A stretch of 64,000 nucleotides of DNA from contig NZ_JAGYKG010000001.1 in assembly GCF_018401815.1 (NCBI RefSeq), forward strand, positions 770,388 through 834,387. The letters run 5' to 3'. This document shows, piece after piece, positions 58,891 through 64,000 of this stretch. The DNA comes from Nonlabens sp. GTDB lineage: Bacteria; Bacteroidota; Bacteroidia; Flavobacteriales; Flavobacteriaceae. Each line of letters starts with the position of its first letter. The first letter of the stretch is position 1. The notes below the pieces were generated by a model. That model searched no databases, was not told the origin of the DNA, and saw nothing but the letters and a program-made list of their open reading frames with translations. The position numbers were made by a program, and so were the translations under genes.

Positions 58891-60894
58891 TTATTTATAA
58901 CTACGAGTCTTCAATTCCACATTTTCAAAGACCAATTCTTCTTTGTGCAATTTAGCATCACGAGGGTTCTCATTATATTCCCAAGCACTCACGTAAGCAT
59001 AGTTCACATCATCACGCAATGCTTCACCATCTGCGGTTTGATATTCCTCACGGAAGTGACCACCACAACTTTCGTTTCTTTCAAGTGCATCTTTTGCAAA
59101 CAATTCTCCCAATTCAAGGAAGTCGGCAACTCGGCCAGCTTTCTCTAGCTCTTGGTTTTTAGTATCTGCTGTTCCTGGAACTTTTACATTCTTCCAGAAA
59201 TCTGCTCTCAACTCCGCGATTTCATCCATGGCTGCTTGTAAGTCTGTCGCATTACGAGACATACCACATTTATTCCACATGATCAAACCTAATTTCTTAT
59301 GGTAGTAATCTACAGAATGAGTTCCTGCACCATTCATCAATTTCTCGATGCGGGCACGTGTATCCTTTTCTGCTTGATCAAACTCAGCTGTTTCTGTAGA
59401 AATAGCTCCAGTTCCAATTTCGTCTGCTAGGTAATCACCAATGGTATAGGGTAAAACAAAGTATCCATCAGCTAGACCTTGCATTAAAGCGCTTGCTCCT
59501 AAACGGTTAGCACCGTGATCAGAGAAATTTGCTTCGCCAGCTGCAAAACATCCAGGTATGGAGGTTTGTAGGTTATAATCTACCCAAAGTCCGCCCATGG
59601 TATAGTGCACTGCTGGAAAAATTTTCATAGGTACCTCATATGGATTTTCATCTGCGATATTACGGTACATATCAAAGAGGTTTCCGTATTTCTTCTCGAT
59701 CACTTTCTTACCTAAGGCGATCATTTCTTCTTTGCTAGCATCCTTTTGACCGTGTGTTAGGGCCTCTATTTTTCCATATCGTAAGAATGACGCTTCAAAG
59801 TCTAGATAAACCGCATTACCTGTTTTATTAACACCATAACCGGCATCACAACGCTCTTTTGCAGCTCGGGATGCGACATCACGTGGCACCAAGTTACCAA
59901 ATGCAGGATACCTTCTTTCTAAGTAATAATCTCTATCTTCTTCTTTAAGGTTGACACCTTTCAACTTCCCTTCACGTATAGCTTTTGCGTCTTCTAAGTT
60001 TTTAGGAACCCAAATACGTCCATCATTACGTAAAGACTCCGACATTAATGTCAGCTTAGACTGATGTTCTCCAGAAACTGGAATACAAGTTGGGTGAATT
60101 TGTGTATAACATGGGTTTGCGAAATAAGCACCACGACGGTGTGTTCTCCACGCAGCCATTACGTTACTTCCCATAGCGTTTGTAGAAAGGAAAAATACAT
60201 TGCCATAACCCCCAGAGGCAATCACTACGGCATGAGCTCCATGTCTTTCTATCTCACCGGTAACTAAGTTACGGGCAATAATACCACGTGCTTTACCGTC
60301 CACCTTAACAAGATCTAACATCTCATGACGGTTAAACGGAGTTACTTTACCACGGTTGATCTGTCTGTTTAAAGCAGAATATGCTCCTAGCAATAACTGC
60401 TGTCCAGTTTGACCTGCAGCATAAAAAGTTCTTGAAACAAGTACACCACCAAAAGAACGGTTGTCTAACAATCCACCATACTCACGAGCAAAAGGAACTC
60501 CTTGTGCCACGCACTGGTCGATAATGTTAGAAGAAACTTCAGCAAGTCTATGAACGTTTGCTTCACGAGATCTATAGTCCCCTCCCTTTATGGTATCGTA
60601 AAACAGGCGGTAATTAGAATCTCCATCTCCTTGATAGTTTTTGGCAGCGTTAATTCCTCCTTGTGCAGCAATGGAATGCGCACGACGCGGAGAATCATTA
60701 TAACAAAATGTCTTTACATTGTAACCTAGTTCAGCAAGAGTGGCTGCAGCAGATCCACCTGCCAATCCAGTTCCCACAACAATAACATCTATGTTACGTT
60801 TGTTTACTGGGTTGACCAGATTAATGTGATTTTTATGATTGACCCACTTCTCTGCAAGAGGTCCTTTAGGTACTTTAGAATCTAATACTGACAT
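58891..60894 (-). CDS. sdhA: Succinate dehydrogenase/fumarate reductase flavoprotein subunit
   Basis: [59 protein letters not shown]. Confidence 0.97.
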   Translation of the reverse strand: MSVLDSKVPKGPLAEKWVNHKNHINLVNPVNKRNIDVIVVGTGLAGGSAAATLAELGYNVKTFCYNDSPRRAHSIAAQGGINAAKNYQGDGDSNYRLFYDTIKGGDYRSREANVHRLAEVSSNIIDQCVAQGVPFAREYGGLLDNRSFGGVLVSRTFYAAGQTGQQLLLGAYSALNRQINRGKVTPFNRHEMLDLVKVDGKARGIIARNLVTGEIERHGAHAVVIASGGYGNVFFLSTNAMGSNVMAAWRTHRRGAYFANPCYTQIHPTCIPVSGEHQSKLTLMSESLRNDGRIWVPKNLEDAKAIREGKLKGVNLKEEDRDYYLERRYPAFGNLVPRDVASRAAKERCDAGYGVNKTGNAVYLDFEASFLRYGKIEALTHGQKDASKEEMIALGKKVIEKKYGNLFDMYRNIADENPYEVPMKIFPAVHYTMGGLWVDYNLQTSIPGCFAAGEANFSDHGANRLGASALMQGLADGYFVLPYTIGDYLADEIGTGAISTETAEFDQAEKDTRARIEKLMNGAGTHSVDYYHKKLGLIMWNKCGMSRNATDLQAAMDEIAELRADFWKNVKVPGTADTKNQELEKAGRVADFLELGELFAKDALERNESCGGHFREEYQTADGEALRDDVNYAYVSAWEYNENPRDAKLHKEELVFENVELKTRSYK

Positions 60895-60904
60895 AATTTA
60901 TATA

Positions 60905-61570
60905 TTATGAGTGAGTAAAATAGTGGTACAACGCAATGAAAATAAACCCTGCAGGTATCAATACGGACCACGCATAAGTTGCTTTTCTCAAACGGTCTCC
61001 TTGATTAACGGCCTTTGCTCCCATAGACTGGAAAGAGCTGTTAAACCCGTGCCATAAGTGCATGGCTAATAGAATAAAGGAAACAACGTAAATACCCACT
61101 CTCACTGGATTAACAAATTTCTCTTTCAATTCTGGTAAGTAACGAGTCGCATCTTCAGGTTGAACATTTATATATTTCACAGTCATTTCATGAACCCAAA
61201 AATCATACATATGCAATCCTAAAAAAGCAAGTACTACAAGACCTGTAATGATCATGTTGCGAGAAACCCAAGAAGAATTTGAATTACCAGAGAATTTAGC
61301 ATATTTGATAGGGCGTGCTTTTCTATTTTGAAAGTCAAGAACGATCCCCATAATAAAGTGTATGATCAACCCGCCTATTAATATAGGCTGAGCAACAAAC
61401 TGTACTAATGGATTATACCCCATAAAATGCGACCACTCGTTAAAAGTATCTGGTGCGATGACAGAAGTAATGTTAATTACAAAATGCTGTGTTAAGAATA
61501 TAACTAGGAATAATCCTGAAAGTGCCATTACCCACTTTCTAGCAAGCGATGATTTTACTAATGCGCTCAT
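60905..61570 (-). CDS. sdhC: Succinate dehydrogenase cytochrome b subunit
   Basis: Five-TM b-type pattern with LWHGFNSSFQSMG; upstream of sdhA. Confidence 0.93.
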   Translation of the reverse strand: MSALVKSSLARKWVMALSGLFLVIFLTQHFVINITSVIAPDTFNEWSHFMGYNPLVQFVAQPILIGGLIIHFIMGIVLDFQNRKARPIKYAKFSGNSNSSWVSRNMIITGLVVLAFLGLHMYDFWVHEMTVKYINVQPEDATRYLPELKEKFVNPVRVGIYVVSFILLAMHLWHGFNSSFQSMGAKAVNQGDRLRKATYAWSVLIPAGFIFIALYHYFTHS

Positions 61571-61858
61571 GTATAATTTTTTAATTTACTGCAAAGATAA
61601 CTTTCAGACGCCTCAATATCAATCGTAATAGTTAAAAGGCCTTATACTTTACCTTATTTGGATTGAGTCTTAATAGTTTCTAGGCACATTCGTTTGTACT
61701 TAGTAGTAATTGGTGGCTCCTCCTTTCAATGAAAGGGTAAAGAAACTGTTGTTTTTTGTTTGCTTAAAATATATATTCATTACCATAAGCACACAGCCCT
61801 AAGTTTACTTTTTCATCCCTAAAGAGGAGTTGACAGGCACCGACAAATAATTATATTT

Positions 61859-61874
61859 CGCTTTCGCGAAAGCG
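61859..61874. repeat. Dispersed palindrome, intergenic beside terminator
   Basis: Exact 16-bp copy. Confidence 0.97.
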
Positions 61875-61883
61875 AGCATAAAA

Positions 61884-61909
61884 AAGCCACTCCTTTGTAA
61901 GAGTGGCTT
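61884..61909 (-). terminator. Hairpin downstream of 61934..62917
   Basis: AAGCCACTCctttgtaaGAGTGGCTT followed by a T-run on the minus strand. Confidence 0.75.
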
Positions 61910-61933
61910 AATAATCGTTTAACTATTGATATT

Positions 61934-62917
61934 CTAGATACAACCAGGGTTAGGGTTCACTGGAACATCAGTAGTAAGCGTATGATACCAAGCCAGTGCT
62001 GGATCGTTTCCTTGCACCGTGCGTAACACCATTCTATTTGCAGTTAGTTCTAATATTTCATATTCACTACTTCCAACGTACCAACTGATAAAACTATCAT
62101 TGGCTAAGAGCATCGTAGTTTTTCTAGATTGATCCACTGGAACGTCTGTATCCAGTGTAGGAAGAAAGGTCACCTCACCAGGCGCTGGAGCTGTAAATGG
62201 CAAGCATTCATCAGCATTATTAGGATTAAGAGCCGAAGGGCCTCCAAATTGACTTAAATAGGTATTGTGAAAATAAGTACCCCCAAAGTTATTCAATTCG
62301 TAAACGACATCATTTCCTACTTTGGTAAATACCATCTCATCTTCATAAAAACATTCGGTCAACTCATTACAATACCTGCCAAATGCTGGAACTGGAAAAA
62401 ATGCCGGAGTATAATAAGCATCTGGCGACTGTCCACCTATCAAGTTTGTAGGTCCTACTCCCCAATGACCGTTTTCAGCTACAGACCAATACCAAGTTTT
62501 AGACGACCCTCCTGTTAAAAAATCCTTAGCTTCTGCATCGTCAAAGGTGCTCAAAACATCAATTACTACAGTTTGTGTTGTTGCCGCTCCTCCGGTACCA
62601 GTAGCTGTTACAGTTACACTGTAACTAATCACCCCTAATTCTACAAAACGGTGTTCGATACTTCCACTAAAAGAAGACCCCGTGCGACCATCACCAAAAT
62701 CATAGGTATAATTAATTGCATTATCTGCTGTAGCATTAAAAACTACTATACCCGTTCCATCTCCATTGGGATCTGTTGTACTTTGGCCTTGTATAGCAAT
62801 TGTTAGTTCCAAATTAGTGGGCGCAGTTACTGGACCAAAGTCTGTATCATCATCTTGACACGCCTGAAAGGAGGCTCCCAGCATCAAGATTATTAAAAGC
62901 TTAAAGTAATATTTCAT
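61934..62917 (-). CDS. PKD-domain lipoprotein
   Basis: Lipobox GASFQAC; YDFGDGRTGSSFSGSIEHRFVELGVISYSVTVTATG PKD motif. Confidence 0.85.
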   Translation of the reverse strand: MKYYFKLLIILMLGASFQACQDDDTDFGPVTAPTNLELTIAIQGQSTTDPNGDGTGIVVFNATADNAINYTYDFGDGRTGSSFSGSIEHRFVELGVISYSVTVTATGTGGAATTQTVVIDVLSTFDDAEAKDFLTGGSSKTWYWSVAENGHWGVGPTNLIGGQSPDAYYTPAFFPVPAFGRYCNELTECFYEDEMVFTKVGNDVVYELNNFGGTYFHNTYLSQFGGPSALNPNNADECLPFTAPAPGEVTFLPTLDTDVPVDQSRKTTMLLANDSFISWYVGSSEYEILELTANRMVLRTVQGNDPALAWYHTLTTDVPVNPNPGCI

Positions 62918-62927
62918 TTTTATTAGT

Positions 62928-64000
62928 TTAGTTAGTTTTAATTAGGTCATCAATGTAAATGGTCTCTGCAGAAGATGTTGCTGATAGAGGGTCAAAGAAA
63001 ATAACAACATTTCTTAAATCAGCTGTAGTAGGACCCGTAAATCCATTAAAGGTTAACTCTTCCCAACCGTTAGCTACCGTAGTAGTAACACTTGTCACTT
63101 CTTGAAACAAGCCCCCGTTACCAATTCTCTCGATTTTTAGCCATACAGGTAACCCTACTCTAGGAGAATACACTTTTAAAGTAAATGAGGTTGTTGCACT
63201 AAATACAACAGGTTGATCTACAACAATGGCAACTAAAGAAAAATTATTAGGCCCCGTAGCAGGTCTAACAAATTGCATCACCGTACTAGAATTATTGACC
63301 ATATCTGGTACAGGGTTCGGAATTATAGAAAATGCTCCATTATTCGTTCCTATGTTATAGATTCTATTAGGATCTTCAAAAGTTAAAGGCAATAGTATTG
63401 GAGGACCATCAGCTAGTTCAATATCATCAAAATAGTTCACGTCATTAGTAGGGGCTGCTCCTAAATCAAAAAATACTACAAAACGACTGAATGGTTGTGT
63501 TGTATCTAGGCCTGTAGTATCAAAGAAAAGTGTTTCCCATTCTCCTATTCTAGTTGTAAAAGCTTCATAATCAGCTGAAGCAATAGAACCGTCGGCATTT
63601 TCTAATTTAACGGTAACCTTTGTTCCAATAGGCATTGGAGACCAGGTTTTCATCCTCAAACTTTGTGGCCCAGAGAAGTCTATAGGACCTCCTAGCGGCA
63701 CTACAACACCTCCGTAGGTTTGTGAACCAGTCTTTACAATGCTGACTACTTTAGCGCTATTATTACCTAAGCTAACATCAGGATTATTGATGATACTCAC
63801 GTTTGATTCAAAGTTGATTAAATTGTAATTTAAAGTAGTGGATTCAAAAGTCAAAGGTAAAATTACTGGGTCTTCAATCATAACTACTTCGGTTACGGAA
63901 GTAATAGCAGCGCCACCACTCAAGGCAGTAACCGTTATGTCATAAGTTCCCGTACTTGAATAATCATAAATAACCTCCTCACCTTCCATAAAAACAACAG
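62928..64000 (-). CDS. PKD plus two CBM-like beta-sandwich repeats, secreted protein; 5' end probably beyond window
   Basis: YDYSSTGTYDITVTALSGGAAI PKD tail, then two repeats beginning LPLTFE...; frame remains open to the window edge. Confidence 0.8.
   Translation of the reverse strand, partial: VVFMEGEEVIYDYSSTGTYDITVTALSGGAAITSVTEVVMIEDPVILPLTFESTTLNYNLINFESNVSIINNPDVSLGNNSAKVVSIVKTGSQTYGGVVVPLGGPIDFSGPQSLRMKTWSPMPIGTKVTVKLENADGSIASADYEAFTTRIGEWETLFFDTTGLDTTQPFSRFVVFFDLGAAPTNDVNYFDDIELADGPPILLPLTFEDPNRIYNIGTNNGAFSIIPNPVPDMVNNSSTVMQFVRPATGPNNFSLVAIVVDQPVVFSATTSFTLKVYSPRVGLPVWLKIERIGNGGLFQEVTSVTTTVANGWEELTFNGFTGPTTADLRNVVIFFDPLSATSSAETIYIDDLIKTN

Noticed and set aside
2182-61874. Palindrome as ParB parS site
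   Set aside because: parS sites cluster near the origin and have a different core; here copies are spread evenly, including inside many genes.
2182-61874. CRISPR array
   Set aside because: Copies are kilobases apart with no regular spacers and no cas genes.

Overview
This 64 kb window is a chromosomal segment from a Bacteroidota (Flavobacteriaceae-like) genome. It is almost entirely core genes: cytochrome oxidase assembly, leuS, ftsX/uppP, an M16 protease pair, rplU-rpmA, ahcY, pcrB, a thiamine-type salvage cluster, the gldD-gldE-ssb-mutY-HU-rng block, an EnvC-like hydrolase, dut, sdhABC, and the edge of a possible polysaccharide-utilisation locus. There are no rRNA genes, CRISPR arrays, prophages or classical IS elements that I can support. 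Two signals stand out. (1) leuS carries an in-frame insertion of about 540 bp encoding a DUF559/Vsr-like PD-(D/E)XK nuclease domain. It is bounded by about 30 bp imperfect terminal inverted repeats (24/30 matches by eye), each able to fold on itself, plus an internal third copy of the repeat. This looks like a small nuclease-bearing mobile element living inside an essential tRNA synthetase gene. (2) A 16 bp perfect palindrome CGCTTTCGCGAAAGCG (core GCTTTCGCGAAAGC) occurs 12 times exactly in its core plus one 1-nt variant, about every 5 kb. It lies both between genes and inside genes, where it is read only as AFAKA or SRFRES; three copies form the signal-peptidase site (AFAKA|Q) of exported proteins. 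Other points include an unlisted 30-aa extremely basic ORF after HU, M16 proteases fused to OmpA-like and LolA-like domains, a SCO1 neighbour lacking the copper-binding cysteines, and a (CAA)7 tract in a signal peptide. All assignments are by reading sequence motifs; no database search was run.
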